A stretch of DNA of 64,000 nt from Bradyrhizobium sediminis (GCF_018736085.1 NZ_CP076134.1:5466501-5530500), one strand, 5' to 3'. Counted from the first letter of the stretch, positions 7,839 to 17,334 are shown. Notes: generated by a model from the sequence alone, not told the origin. Numbers and translations: made by a program.

Positions 7839-8966
7839 ATGAAGCCAGTCATCACCCTGCCCGCGCTCGCATTCGCGTTCGCGCTGGCTGCCCTGCCGCT
7901 GTCGGCCGGCCTGTCGAGCGCGGTTGCAAAGCCCACCGTGGAAGTCGCCTTCGTGCTCGACACCACGGGTTCGATGGGCGGCCTGATCGAAGGCGCCAAG
8001 CGCAAGATTTGGTCGATTGCGACCGCGATCGTCGATAGCAATCCCGACGCCGACATCCGCATGGGCCTCGTCGCCTATCGCGACATCGGCGACGATTACG
8101 TCACCAGGAAATTCGACCTCACCACCGACATCCAGGATCTCTACGCCAACCTGCTGGAGCTGAAGGCGCGCGGCGGCGGCGACTGGGCCGAGAGCGTCAA
8201 CGAGGCGCTCGACGTCGCCGTCAACAAGCTGCAATGGACGACCAGCGGCGACACCAGGCGGATCGTGTTCCTGGTCGGCGACGCCCCGCCGCACATGGAT
8301 TACGCCCAGGACACCAAATATCCGACCACGCTGTCGGTGGCGAAACAGAAGGACATCATCGTCAACGCGGTGCTCGCCGGCACCGCGCGCGACACCGAGC
8401 GGGTGTGGCGCGACATCGCCCAGAGCGGCAACGGCCGCTTCATTCCGATCCCGCAGGACGGCGGACAGGTGGTGATCATCGAGACGCCCTACGACGACGA
8501 CATCATCATCCTGCAGAAGGAAATCAACGGCACCGTGATCCCCTACGGTCCGCGCGCCCTGCAGAAGCGCACCGAGGACAAGACCAGGCAGCTATCGCAG
8601 GTGGCGGCCGCGGCGCCGGCGCAGGCGAGCGAGATGGCGAGCTATCTCAACAAGCGCGCCAAGGCATCGTCGGAAGCGGTCACCGGCGACGGCGATCTGG
8701 TCAGCGACGTCAGCGCCGGCCGCACCAGCTTCTCCGCGATCAAGGACGATGATCTGCCGGCCAACCTGCGCGCGCTGAAGCCGGAGCAGCGCATGGACGA
8801 ACTCAACAAGCAGATGAGCCAGCGCAAGGCGCTGAACGAAAAACTCGCAGCCCTGGTCGCCAAGCGCGACCGCTTCGTCGCGGAGCAGCGCGACAAGGCG
8901 CCGCCGAAGGCATCATCCTTCGACCGCGTCGTCGAGGACACGCTGAGGGCGCAGATCAAGCGGTGA
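7839..8966 (+). CDS. Exported von Willebrand factor type A protein
   Basis: This 375-residue protein has a signal peptide (residues 1-30, cleaved after AVA or close by) and a VWA domain at residues 33-215. The metal-ion-dependent adhesion site is DTTGSMGG, with a later Thr/Asp pair and VFLVGDAPPH. The C-terminal half (residues 240-375) is charged and probably helical. VWA proteins bind partners through a metal ion; the partner and role here are unknown. The start has a strong ribosome site, GGAGGAGA, 8 bases upstream. An IS now ends 118 bases upstream of the start. Confidence 0.85.
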   Translation: MKPVITLPALAFAFALAALPLSAGLSSAVAKPTVEVAFVLDTTGSMGGLIEGAKRKIWSIATAIVDSNPDADIRMGLVAYRDIGDDYVTRKFDLTTDIQDLYANLLELKARGGGDWAESVNEALDVAVNKLQWTTSGDTRRIVFLVGDAPPHMDYAQDTKYPTTLSVAKQKDIIVNAVLAGTARDTERVWRDIAQSGNGRFIPIPQDGGQVVIIETPYDDDIIILQKEINGTVIPYGPRALQKRTEDKTRQLSQVAAAAPAQASEMASYLNKRAKASSEAVTGDGDLVSDVSAGRTSFSAIKDDDLPANLRALKPEQRMDELNKQMSQRKALNEKLAALVAKRDRFVAEQRDKAPPKASSFDRVVEDTLRAQIKR

Positions 8967-8990
8967 TCTGACGAACAATCATTTCAACAT

Positions 8991-9110
8991 CGTCGTCCCC
9001 GCGCACGCGGGACCCATACGCCGCGGCCTATCGGTGAGACGCGAGCGTCAGACATCATCCTACTCAACTGACGCCCGGGGTTATGGGTCCCTGCGTACGC
9101 AGGGACGACA
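8991..9110. repeat. Intergenic inverted repeat
   Basis: The arms 8992-9018 and 9082-9109 are inverted copies of about 27 bases with few mismatches (core ACGC.GGGACCCATA). The intervening 60 bases include GACGC and GCGTC motifs. It is a GC-rich palindromic element between the VWA gene and the lpxD homologue. Confidence 0.65.
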
Positions 9111-9188
9111 AGGGGAATCCGCGCCGCTTCCGGAATCGGCTTGGGAATAGCCCCCTGCCGGGTTATCGTGGGGCTGAGGGGGCGGGAT

Positions 9189-10256
9189 GTGACCGAGTTC
9201 AGTTTTTTTGCGCGCACTACGGACTTCAGCGTAGCCGAGATTGTCTCAATGACCGGGGCCGAGCCGTGTGAGGGAGCCGACCTTTCGCGCCGGCTGACCG
9301 GCATCGCGCCGATCGATCAGGCAGGCGCCGGTGACCTGAGCTTCGTTTCCGAAGCCAAATTCGCCGCTGCGCTGAAGTCGACACGGGCCGGAGCCGTGCT
9401 GACGACCGAGCGCTTCGCAAAGCACGCCCCCGATGGCGTTACGGTGTTGCGCCTACGCAAGCCGTATGACGCCTTTGTCGCGATCGCACGCAAGATCTAC
9501 AGCATCGCGCTGCGCCCGACTTCGACATTCGGCACCGTTGGCGTCTCGCCGGGCGCGATGGTGCATCCGTCGGCGCAGCTGGCGGACAACGTCACGGTCG
9601 ATCCGTTCGCGGTGATCGGGCCGTCCGCCAGGATCGGAGCCGGCACCTTGATCGGCGCCCACGCCGTGATCGGCCCGGGCGTCCGGATCGGCAATGATTG
9701 CGCAATCGGGGCCAACTGCTCGGTCACCCATGCCCATGTCGGCGACCGCGTCATCATCCATCCCGGATGCGATATCGGTCAGGACGGCTTCGGCTACTTG
9801 CTGAATCCCGCGGGACATACCAAGGTTCCGCAGATCGGCAGCGTCGTCATTCATGACGACGTCGAGATCGGCTCGGGAACGCGGATCGACCGCGGCGGAA
9901 TTCGCGACACCGTGATCGGCGAGGGGACCAAGATCGATAACCTTTGCCAGATCGGGCACAACTGCATCGTCGGCCGCCACTGCGTCATCGTCGCCCAGTC
10001 CGGCCTCAGCGGCAGCGTGACGCTGGAGGATTTCGTGGTGCTCGGGCCGCGCACCGGCATCATCCCGCACACCACGGTCGGCAAGGGAGCGATAACGGCG
10101 GCAAGGTCCACGGTGTACGGAAACGTGCCGGCGGGCGAATTCTGGGGCGGCTTTCCGGCCAAGCCGAAAAAACAATGGCTGCGCGAAGTGGTCGCCCTCG
10201 AGCAGCTCGCGGTGCGCGCACGCAGGAAATCCGCGGACCGCCCGGACGAGACCTGA
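9189..10256 (+). CDS. lpxD: LpxD-type UDP-3-O-(3-hydroxyacyl)glucosamine N-acyltransferase
   Basis: This 355-residue protein has the LpxD layout: an N-terminal uridine-binding domain (residues 1-95), a left-handed beta-helix of hexapeptide repeats (about 100-310, e.g. IGPSARIGAGTLIGAHAVIG), and a C-terminal helical tail. The probable catalytic His is in DNLCQIGHNCIVG, and GQDGFGY matches the acyl-pocket loop. The enzyme adds the amide-linked hydroxyacyl chain in lipid A synthesis. The start is GTG at 9189 behind GGGGGCGGG; the ATG two bases earlier is out of frame. It stands alone, not in the usual bamA-lpxD-fabZ-lpxA cluster, so it may be a second copy with another acyl preference. Confidence 0.85.
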   Translation: MTEFSFFARTTDFSVAEIVSMTGAEPCEGADLSRRLTGIAPIDQAGAGDLSFVSEAKFAAALKSTRAGAVLTTERFAKHAPDGVTVLRLRKPYDAFVAIARKIYSIALRPTSTFGTVGVSPGAMVHPSAQLADNVTVDPFAVIGPSARIGAGTLIGAHAVIGPGVRIGNDCAIGANCSVTHAHVGDRVIIHPGCDIGQDGFGYLLNPAGHTKVPQIGSVVIHDDVEIGSGTRIDRGGIRDTVIGEGTKIDNLCQIGHNCIVGRHCVIVAQSGLSGSVTLEDFVVLGPRTGIIPHTTVGKGAITAARSTVYGNVPAGEFWGGFPAKPKKQWLREVVALEQLAVRARRKSADRPDET

Positions 10257-10350
10257 CTGCCGCCGCGGACGGTTCAAATTCGAAGGAAAGGGCTCGAATC
10301 TTTCGCAATCTTCCCCTTGGCGAGCCGCAAAAAATCGGCATTGTGCGGCG

Positions 10351-11019
10351 ATGACCCAGCAAGCACAGACCAAGGCCAAGGCCGGCGCCATCATCGTCCC
10401 GGTGACGCTGTTCGAGCAGAACTGCACGCTGATCTGGTGCGAGGCCACCAGAAAAGCTGCCGTGATCGACCCCGGCGGCGATGTCGATAAAATTCAGGCC
10501 GCGATCGAGCAATCGAATGTGACGGTCGAAAAAATCTGGCTGACTCACGGCCATATCGACCATGTCGGCGGCGCCGCCGACCTGCGCGACGCGCTGGGGG
10601 TCGAGATCGTCGGGCCGCACATCGCCGACAAGTTCCTGCTCGACAACGTCGTCACCAGCGGCGCACGTTTCGGCATGACCGGCGTGCGCGATTTCGCGCC
10701 GGACCGCTGGCTCGATGAAGGCGACCGGGTTTCGATCGGCGAATTGAGCTTCGACATCCTGCATTGCCCGGGCCATTCGCCCGGCAGCGTGGTGTATTTC
10801 AGCAAGGAGATGCGCTTTGCGATCGTCGGCGACGTGCTGTTCAACGGCTCGGTCGGGCGCAGCGACATTCCCGGCGGCAACCACGCCACGCTGATCAAGT
10901 CGATCACCGGCAAGTTGCTGCCGCTCGGCGACGATGTCGGCTTCATCTGCGGCCATGGCCCGGGCTCGAGCATCGGCCAGGAGCGGATGACCAATCCGTT
11001 TCTTACCGGCGAAATGTGA
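10351..11019 (+). CDS. Metallo-beta-lactamase-fold hydrolase (glyoxalase II-like)
   Basis: This 222-residue cytoplasmic protein carries the binuclear metal motif THGHIDHVGG (HxHxDH), a later His in CPGHSPGSVVYF, an Asp in AIVGDVLF, and a C-terminal His in ICGHGPGSS. It resembles small YcbL-type hydrolases acting on thioesters such as S-lactoylglutathione. The substrate is not determined. It follows the lpxD homologue on the same strand after 94 bases, so co-transcription is possible but not shown. The start is the ATG at 10351 with no strong ribosome site. Confidence 0.85.
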   Translation: MTQQAQTKAKAGAIIVPVTLFEQNCTLIWCEATRKAAVIDPGGDVDKIQAAIEQSNVTVEKIWLTHGHIDHVGGAADLRDALGVEIVGPHIADKFLLDNVVTSGARFGMTGVRDFAPDRWLDEGDRVSIGELSFDILHCPGHSPGSVVYFSKEMRFAIVGDVLFNGSVGRSDIPGGNHATLIKSITGKLLPLGDDVGFICGHGPGSSIGQERMTNPFLTGEM

Positions 11020-11094
11020 GATTTCGCCAGCCTAAATCGAGGCTGCGAATCCGCCGCGACAGATCGTCGAGGTCGAGCGGCTTGCCGCCGTCAG

Positions 11095-12318
11095 CTATTT
11101 CATCAGGCCGGCGGCGGTGAGTGCGCGGGTGATGACGCCGCCGACGTCGATACCGCGGCGACGCGGTTGCGGCGGCGGCTCGGAAGCACGCTTGAGCGTC
11201 GTCAGCGGCCACAGCACCTTCGTGAGATCCGGCGCGCGCTCGGGCACCGGCGAAGCCGCCGCAGCGGTCTTTGCGGCTTGCTTTGCAGTTTCCTGCGCGG
11301 CGGCCTTCGCTGCCTCCTTGGACTGACGAATCCAGTTGGTGAGGCCGAAGAAATTCGCGATGTGATACGACGACGAAATTCCCGCCTCGATCAGGAACGC
11401 GCCCTGTGCGCCATAGCGCTCGTCATTGTCGCCGACGCCGAGCGGCGTGCCGTGGGCCATGTCGGTGATGGTGTAGGATTCGACCGTGGTTTCGCCATCC
11501 GCGTTCCACCAGACCTGGCGAGGGTAGCCGTCGACGGTCGACTCGGACATCGGCGCCGAAGGCAGTTGATGCACATCGAGCCACTGTTTGACGATCTCGT
11601 CGGCATTGGCGGGGTTGACGGTGCGATCGGCGCTGCCGTGCCACACCGACAGCTTCGGCCAGGGACCTGTGTGACCGGAAGCGCCGCGCACCAGATCGCC
11701 CAATTCGCCGGCCGGGCGGGACGGCGACTGGAACATTCCGCTCAGCGCTTCCCGCATGTTGGTCGCAACGCCATAGGGCAGTCCGGCGATGATGGCACCG
11801 CCCGCGAATATTTCGGGATAGGTGGCCAGCATGACCGAGGTCATGGCGCCGCCGGCGGAAAGCCCGGTGACGAAGATGCGCCGCTGGTCGATGCCGATAT
11901 CAACCGCCATCCGCGCAATCATCTGCCGGATCGAGCAGGCTTCGCCGCTGTCGCGCGCGGTGTCTTCCGGGGTGAACCAGTTGAAGCAGCCGTTGGCGTT
12001 GTTCGATGGCTGCTGCTGCGGCATCAGCAACGCGAAGCCGTAATGTTTCGCCAGCGTGGACCAGCCGGCGCCGAGATCGTAGCCGGCCGCGCTCTGCCCG
12101 CAGCCATGCAGAACCAGCACCAAAGCGGGCGCCGGCGGGCAGTGATCGGGCACGAACGAGAACATCCGCAATCCGCCCGGATTGGAGCCAAAACCAGTGG
12201 TTTCGACCAAGGGGCTACCCTGGGCCGGCCGGAGGCTCCGTCCGAAATCTCCGAAGCCATTGAAACCATTCAGCTTGGGCAGGCGACGCAGAAATTCGAC
12301 ATTAGCGGCGAGGGACAC
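11095..12318 (-). CDS. PHB-depolymerase family esterase (LpqC/type 1 extracellular catalytic domain)
   Basis: This 407-residue alpha/beta hydrolase is of the esterase_PHB family. The oxyanion region is VLVLHGCGQ, the nucleophile elbow is GLSAGGAM, and the later Asp/His residues lie in the second half (SVWHGSADRTV; DMAHGTPLG). Residues 330-385 are an Ala/Lys-rich helical stretch before a Pro/Arg-rich tail. The family cleaves short polyesters or feruloyl-like esters. No clear signal peptide is visible, so location is uncertain. The GTG start at 12318 has AAGGAG 7 bases upstream. With phaZ at the left edge, this gives two PHB-related hydrolases in the window. Confidence 0.8.
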   Translation of the reverse strand: MSLAANVEFLRRLPKLNGFNGFGDFGRSLRPAQGSPLVETTGFGSNPGGLRMFSFVPDHCPPAPALVLVLHGCGQSAAGYDLGAGWSTLAKHYGFALLMPQQQPSNNANGCFNWFTPEDTARDSGEACSIRQMIARMAVDIGIDQRRIFVTGLSAGGAMTSVMLATYPEIFAGGAIIAGLPYGVATNMREALSGMFQSPSRPAGELGDLVRGASGHTGPWPKLSVWHGSADRTVNPANADEIVKQWLDVHQLPSAPMSESTVDGYPRQVWWNADGETTVESYTITDMAHGTPLGVGDNDERYGAQGAFLIEAGISSSYHIANFFGLTNWIRQSKEAAKAAAQETAKQAAKTAAAASPVPERAPDLTKVLWPLTTLKRASEPPPQPRRRGIDVGGVITRALTAAGLMK

Positions 12319-12670
12319 CGGCAGCTCCTTGGGAAGAGAGACTTATCAACCCCATCAAGACCAGATAATTGCTGCAGTGCGAAATAAAAAGACCGTGTGC
12401 TGTCAACCTTTTAACAGCAAATTGCTTAACCCGGGCGCCGCATCCACGTCAGAAATGTGGCTCAGGGCGGCGAACAGCGCGCGGCCGCGTCGATATCGCC
12501 ACGCTGACGATGAACGCATCGACACCGAACATGAATTGAGCGGCGACGACGGTTGCGAACAGCCACCAGCGATGGGGCGGACTCCATTGGCGGCATGGCC
12601 GCCTTCCCATGAACGCAGCTTGATCTGGACGCGACCAAGCCGCGTCGTCTCCTCGCGTGAAGGATCGTTC
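12319..12670. other. Intergenic region without recognised genes
   Basis: About 350 bases separate the esterase from the truncated gene at 12671. I see no convincing ORF, RNA or repeat here. The A/T-richer part at 12355-12425 is a plausible promoter for the esterase. Confidence 0.5.
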
Positions 12671-12970
12671 ATGGCTGCCCTTTCGAAGCTGCTCGCCACA
12701 TTGGCGGCAGTCGCGTTTACCGCTTCTCTCGCCGACGCTGCGTCGGCCAAAGTGCGAAAGCCGCAACGCGCCGCGCCGGAGCAACTCAGCCAGAAGCAAC
12801 CGCCGCCTTTAGCGCTGCCCCGGCAATTCTTCGCCGCAAAGGGCGTGCAGCCGCTGACCCCGGAGCTGGAACAGGACCTGAAGCCGAAAGACAGTTTCAG
12901 GGAATGCGATATCTGCCCGGAAATGGTGGTGGTGCTTCCGCCAAGGAAACCTGGAAAGTCAGCCTGCCCA
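12671..12970 (+). pseudogene. Truncated exported protein, N-terminal part of a formylglycine-generating-enzyme-like gene
   Basis: The frame opens with a signal peptide (MAALSKLLATLAAVAFTASL), then a Pro/Gln-rich linker, and reaches FRECDICPEMVVVL. The stretch F-R-x-C-x-x-C-P-E-M-V-V-V is the usual entry into SUMF1/formylglycine-generating-type domains, where P-A-G-x-F-x-M-G normally follows. Here it is replaced at once by unrelated Pro/Arg/Lys-rich sequence that overlaps the 3' end of the opposite-strand VOC gene. I infer that the domain was lost and only the first 95 or so codons remain. It could instead be a short secreted protein. Confidence 0.45.
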
Positions 12971-13047
12971 ACGCCTGAGCGCGTCGGTGAAGCCAAAGCG
13001 CGGCGCATGGTTCGACCAAGCGATTGCGCCTGCGCCACCCACAGAAC

Positions 13048-13755
13048 TCAAGAGATTCCCGGCTCCAATGAACCGGTGAGCGAGGCGCGCTGCGACAGTT
13101 CGATCCAGTTGCCGTCGGGATCGCGCACCATCGAAATGCGGGCCGTCGTCCCCAGTGTCACCGGCGCGCGGGCCTCCAGGCCGCCATGGGCCAGCACATA
13201 GGCATGTTCGCGATCGACCTCGAACACCTGAAAGGTGATGTAGCGCCAACCCTTGCCCTCGAAGGACGCATCGTGCGGCGCGTCGGAGGCGAGCTCCGTT
13301 ATCAGCACGGTGTCGCCGGCAAGATAAGTCATCGCTCCGCCGGCGTCATCGGACTTGCCCTGCGGCAGGCCAAGCGCCTCCGTATAGAAGCGGCGATGCG
13401 CCTCGAGGTCGCGAACGCCGAGGCGAATTCCGATGCGTTCGATTCCGAACATTCCCCTCGGCACCAGCGCGACCCGGTTGCCGTCCGGATCGACCAGCGG
13501 CTTCGGCGCGGCGATACCGTCGCGCGCGATCAGAAGCTCGCGATAGCCCGAGGGCGGGTTGTCGGGAATCGGCTCATAGACCTGGTTGATTTTCAGGATC
13601 GAGCCGCAGAGATCGTGACGATGCTGCTTGTAGCCGCGGCGGATCGGCTGGGTGTATTCGAACGGCAGGCCGATCTCGTTCTGCCAGAACGCCAGCGCGG
13701 CCGGCGCGTTGTTGGTCGCAAAGCCGATGTCGATGCGGGGTTTCGCGAGGTTCAT
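13048..13755 (-). CDS. VOC superfamily (glyoxalase/bleomycin-resistance fold) protein
   Basis: This 235-residue protein has two VOC modules. Residues 5-95 open with IDIGFATNNAPAALAFW, and residues 105-225 run from IERIGIRLGVRDLEAHRRFY to MVRDPDGNWIELSQ. The family includes metal-dependent dioxygenases, isomerases and lyases; possible metal ligands are the His in HRHDL and the late Glu in WIELS. The substrate is unknown. It is a stand-alone gene convergent with the truncated gene at 12671. Confidence 0.78.
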   Translation of the reverse strand: MNLAKPRIDIGFATNNAPAALAFWQNEIGLPFEYTQPIRRGYKQHRHDLCGSILKINQVYEPIPDNPPSGYRELLIARDGIAAPKPLVDPDGNRVALVPRGMFGIERIGIRLGVRDLEAHRRFYTEALGLPQGKSDDAGGAMTYLAGDTVLITELASDAPHDASFEGKGWRYITFQVFEVDREHAYVLAHGGLEARAPVTLGTTARISMVRDPDGNWIELSQRASLTGSLEPGIS

Positions 13756-13928
13756 CGTGGCTTTCTATCGGCACAGGAAGGGACGCGGAATTCCGGGCAA
13801 CGGTTTAAGTCAGCCAACCCCGCGCGACAACCATGCGCTGGCGTCAGGGTTTGAGGATTGCCTTGCAGCTGCCCGCCCCGTAGTTTGGAACCAAGCATCC
13901 AAGAACAATGAAGTCCGGAGAAAACCCC

Positions 13929-15170
13929 ATGGCGCGCCTGAAGTTCGGAGCCTTTCTCGCCCCGCATCATCCCATCGGCGAGCATCCGATGCTGCAATTC
14001 CGCAGGGACCTCGACCTGGTCGAGCAGCTCGACGCGCTCGGCTATGACGAGTTCTGGTGCGGCGAGCATCATTCCTCGGGCTGGGAAACCATCGCCTCGC
14101 CGGAAATGTTTCTGGCCGCCGCCGGCGAGCGCACCAAGCGCATCAAGCTCGGCACCGGCGTGGTTTCGCTGCCCTATCATCATCCCTTCAACGTCGCCCA
14201 GCGCATGGTGCAGCTCGACCACATGACCGGCGGCCGCGCCATCTTCGGCTCCGGTCCGGGCGCGCTGGCGTCGGACGCGCACACGCTTGGCATCGATCCG
14301 ATGACACAGCGCGACCGCCAGGACGAGGCGATTTCGGTGATTAGCCGGCTGTTCAAGGGCGAGCGCGTCACCGCGAAGAGCGACTGGTTCACCATGAACG
14401 ACGCCGCGCTGCAGATCCTGCCCCTGCAGGAAGAGATGCCGTTCGTGGTGGCTTCGCAGATCTCGCCGTCCGGCATGACGCTGGCCGGCAAGTACGGCAT
14501 CGGCATCATCTCGCTCGGCTCGATGTCGACCCAGGGCCTGATGGCGCTGGGGACGCAATGGGGCTTTGCCGAGGATGCCGCCAGGAAGCACGGCACCACT
14601 GTGAACCGCGCCGACTGGCGCGTGCTGCTGTCCTGGCACATCGCCGAGACCCGCGAACAGGCGCAGCGTGAGGCCGGCGCCGGACTGATGCGCTGGCACA
14701 ACGAGTATAATGTCCGCACCCTGCAGCGGCCGGGCCTGACGCCGTTCACCTCGCCCGAGGACGCGGTGGAAAAGACCGCCGGCGGCGAAGGCGCCGCCTC
14801 CACCATCGGCACTCCCGACGATCTGGTCAAAACCATCAAGAACCTGATGGAAGTATCCGGCGGCGTCGGCACCATCATCGGCTTCGTGCATGACTGGGCC
14901 AATCCGGAGAACACCCGGCGCAGCTGGGACATGGTGGCGCGCTACGTGGTGCCGGAGATCAACGGCTACATCGACGGCCTGCGCAGGTCGCAGAAATTCG
15001 TGATCGAAAATCGCGCCATCTTCGAGCGCGCCGGGCAAGCCGTGATGGCCAAGATCATGGAGAACGACAAGGCCGCCGCGGCGCTTTCGCTCACCGGCCC
15101 CGGCCGCGTCGCGATCCCGACCATCAACGCGCCGGATCTGCAGAAGGAAGCCGAGAAACGGAAGGCGTAA
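13929..15170 (+). CDS. LLM class flavin-dependent monooxygenase
   Basis: This 413-residue protein is of the bacterial luciferase-like TIM-barrel family. It starts MARLKFGAFLAPHHPIGEHP and includes FWCGEHHSSGW near residue 45, RIKLGTGVVSLPYHHPF near 75, and GRAIFGSGPGAL near 105. These enzymes use FMNH2 from a separate reductase to oxidise a carbon or sulfur substrate. The start at 13929 has GGAGAA 8 bases upstream; the ATG at 13908 lacks such a site. A P450 gene follows 240 bases downstream on the same strand. A second, different LLM protein is encoded at 39355-40434. Confidence 0.85.
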   Translation: MARLKFGAFLAPHHPIGEHPMLQFRRDLDLVEQLDALGYDEFWCGEHHSSGWETIASPEMFLAAAGERTKRIKLGTGVVSLPYHHPFNVAQRMVQLDHMTGGRAIFGSGPGALASDAHTLGIDPMTQRDRQDEAISVISRLFKGERVTAKSDWFTMNDAALQILPLQEEMPFVVASQISPSGMTLAGKYGIGIISLGSMSTQGLMALGTQWGFAEDAARKHGTTVNRADWRVLLSWHIAETREQAQREAGAGLMRWHNEYNVRTLQRPGLTPFTSPEDAVEKTAGGEGAASTIGTPDDLVKTIKNLMEVSGGVGTIIGFVHDWANPENTRRSWDMVARYVVPEINGYIDGLRRSQKFVIENRAIFERAGQAVMAKIMENDKAAAALSLTGPGRVAIPTINAPDLQKEAEKRKA

Positions 15171-15410
15171 GGCGTAAGGCGAACCGGGCGGCTCGATCGC
15201 TAATCGTACCGCCCGGTCGCGCCCCGCGACCGCATTCTTTCCGGCCTTGTGTGCGGCGCGGCACGCGACTTTGTCGCGCAGTCCGGACCGGTCGCAACCC
15301 TTCCAGCTACGGATGAGCCTTTGCACGGCAGGGACAAAGGGATATTTTCGAGCCCGGGTTATGCCGACGACTGCCCGCCCGATCTGCAGGGACCAACCGG
15401 AGCAACTGCC

Positions 15411-16787
15411 ATGTCGATGCAAAGTGTGGCTTCCCCCGCGATATCCTTCACTCCGCCCAAGCGCAATTCACTGACGCATATTCCCGGCGACGAGGGCTGG
15501 CCCATCATCGGCAAGACGCTTCACGTCCTCGCCGACCCCAAAGGCCAGGTCGAGCGGGCGGCGGCGCAATACGGGCTGGTCTATCGCAGCCATTTGTTCG
15601 GCGAGACCAGCCTCACTTTGCTTGGACCGGAAGCCAACGAGCTGGTGCTGTTCGACCAGGCCAAGCTGTTCTCCTCGACCCACGGCTGGGGCCGGATTCT
15701 CGGGCTGTTGTTTCCGCGCGGGCTGATGTTGCTCGATTTCGACGAGCATCGCCTGCACCGGCGCGCGCTGTCGGTCGCCTTCAAGGCCGGGCCGATGAAA
15801 TCCTATCTCGGTGAACTCGACACCGGCATTGCGGCGCGGGTCGCGCAATGGAAGGCGAAGCCGGGGCCGATGCCGTTTTATCCCGCGATGAAGCAGCTCA
15901 CGCTCGACCTCGCCGCCACCTCGTTCCTCGGCGCCGAAATCGGACCCGAGGTCGACGACATCACCCGCGCCTTCGTCGACATGGTGGCCGCTTCCGTCGC
16001 CGTGATCCGCAAGCCGCTGCCCGGCACCGCGATGGCGCGCGGCGTCAACGGCCGCAAGCGCATCGTGGCCTATTTCTCGGAGCAGATTCCGGTCCGCCGC
16101 GCCAAGGGCGGCGGCGAAGACCTGTTCTCGCAACTGTGCCACGCCACCCACGAGGACGGCGCGCTTTTGTCGACGCAGGACATCATCGACCATATGAGCT
16201 TCCTGATGATGGCCGCGCACGACACGCTGACGTCGTCGCTGACCTCGTTCGTCGGCGAACTCGCCGCCCATCCGGAGTGGCAGCAAAAGCTGCGCGACGA
16301 AGTGAACGCGCTGGGTGTCGCGGCCGACGCGCCCACCAGCTTCGACAATCTCGAGGCGATGCCGCTCACCGAGATGGCCTTCAAGGAAGCGCTGCGGCTG
16401 AAGCCGCCGGTGCCTTCGATGCCGCGGCGCGCGGTCCGCGACTTCACGTTCAAGGGCTACGCGATCCCGGCCGGCACCATGCTCGGCGTCAATCCGCTGT
16501 TCACCCACCACATGCCCGACATCTGGCCCGATCCCGACAAGTTCGATCCGCTGCGCTTTACCGATGAGGCGCAACGCGGCCGGCATCGCTTCGCCTGGGT
16601 GCCGTTCGGCGGCGGCGCGCATATGTGCCTCGGACTGCACTTCGCCTACATGCAGGCCAAGTGCTTTGCCCGGCATTTCCTGCAGAATCTCGAGGTCTCG
16701 TTCGAGCCGGGCTACAAGGCGGACTGGCAGATGTGGCCGATCCCGAAACCGCGCGACGGAATGCGGGTGACGCTGAAGCCGGTGTGA
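15411..16787 (+). CDS. Cytochrome P450
   Basis: This 458-residue haem-thiolate monooxygenase shows all family landmarks: I-helix oxygen-binding MMAAHDTLTSS, the ExxR pair in EALRL, and the haem loop FGGGAHMCLGLHFA with the Cys ligand (around residue 404). The N-terminus (IPGDEGWPIIGKTLHVL) and overall character resemble CYP120/CYP26-like bacterial P450s. It lacks a membrane anchor and so is cytoplasmic and needs separate redox partners; none is nearby. The start is the ATG at 15411 with CGGAG upstream. The frame is open from 15249, but the extra 54 residues are unlike the family. Confidence 0.9.
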   Translation: MSMQSVASPAISFTPPKRNSLTHIPGDEGWPIIGKTLHVLADPKGQVERAAAQYGLVYRSHLFGETSLTLLGPEANELVLFDQAKLFSSTHGWGRILGLLFPRGLMLLDFDEHRLHRRALSVAFKAGPMKSYLGELDTGIAARVAQWKAKPGPMPFYPAMKQLTLDLAATSFLGAEIGPEVDDITRAFVDMVAASVAVIRKPLPGTAMARGVNGRKRIVAYFSEQIPVRRAKGGGEDLFSQLCHATHEDGALLSTQDIIDHMSFLMMAAHDTLTSSLTSFVGELAAHPEWQQKLRDEVNALGVAADAPTSFDNLEAMPLTEMAFKEALRLKPPVPSMPRRAVRDFTFKGYAIPAGTMLGVNPLFTHHMPDIWPDPDKFDPLRFTDEAQRGRHRFAWVPFGGGAHMCLGLHFAYMQAKCFARHFLQNLEVSFEPGYKADWQMWPIPKPRDGMRVTLKPV

Positions 16788-16803
16788 CCGCCGCGCCGGA
16801 GCG

Positions 16804-17307
16804 TTATTCGATAAACGTCGTGAGCTGCGCGCCTTCGTCGGCCACGAACACCGCGATCAGTTCGGCGGGCTCGGTGTTGCTGGCATTGGCCGAGACCAGA
16901 TGCGTGGCACCCGGCGGCTCGAAGAACGACTGGCCGACCTTGAAAGTCTCGACCGGACCGCCGGCCAGCTGCGAGTGGATCTCGCCCTTGGTGACGTAAG
17001 CGGTGACCGAGCCCGCATGCCGGTGTGCGCGGGTAAATCCGCCGGGGCCATAAGACACCCGGACGACGGTCACGCGCTTGCCCGGCACATTCGGCAAAGC
17101 GTGCGAGGCGATCGGTTCGACGGTATCGAGCGTCGATCCCGGCGAATTGCCGGTCATGCAAAGCGGCTCGACGATCGCCGAGATGACGTCCACGGTCTGC
17201 GGCAACGCCTTGGCGATCAGGAAGGCGAAGGCAAGGCCGGCAATGACGGCCAGATGAAACGGCCGGGCTTCGGCTCGCCCGAACGACTTATCGAATGTTG
17301 CGGACAT
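16804..17307 (-). CDS. Membrane-anchored or exported cupin-domain protein
   Basis: This 167-residue protein has an N-terminal hydrophobic segment (residues 18-35) followed by a single cupin barrel (about 65-160). The metal-binding motif is visible as RAHRHAGSVTAYVTKGE, with a later PPGATHL. The role is unknown; single-domain cupins bind small ligands or act as metal-dependent enzymes. It is convergent with the P450, with 16 bases between stops. An intergenic palindromic repeat lies upstream. Confidence 0.78.
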   Translation of the reverse strand: MSATFDKSFGRAEARPFHLAVIAGLAFAFLIAKALPQTVDVISAIVEPLCMTGNSPGSTLDTVEPIASHALPNVPGKRVTVVRVSYGPGGFTRAHRHAGSVTAYVTKGEIHSQLAGGPVETFKVGQSFFEPPGATHLVSANASNTEPAELIAVFVADEGAQLTTFIE

Positions 17308-17334
17308 TGATGGCTCTCCCGATTGGCTCCCCTG

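Noticed and set aside
13752..15422. 556-codon minus-strand ORF opposite the LLM monooxygenase
   Set aside because: Shadow of the real gene; composition is Arg/His/Gly-rich and lacks any domain.
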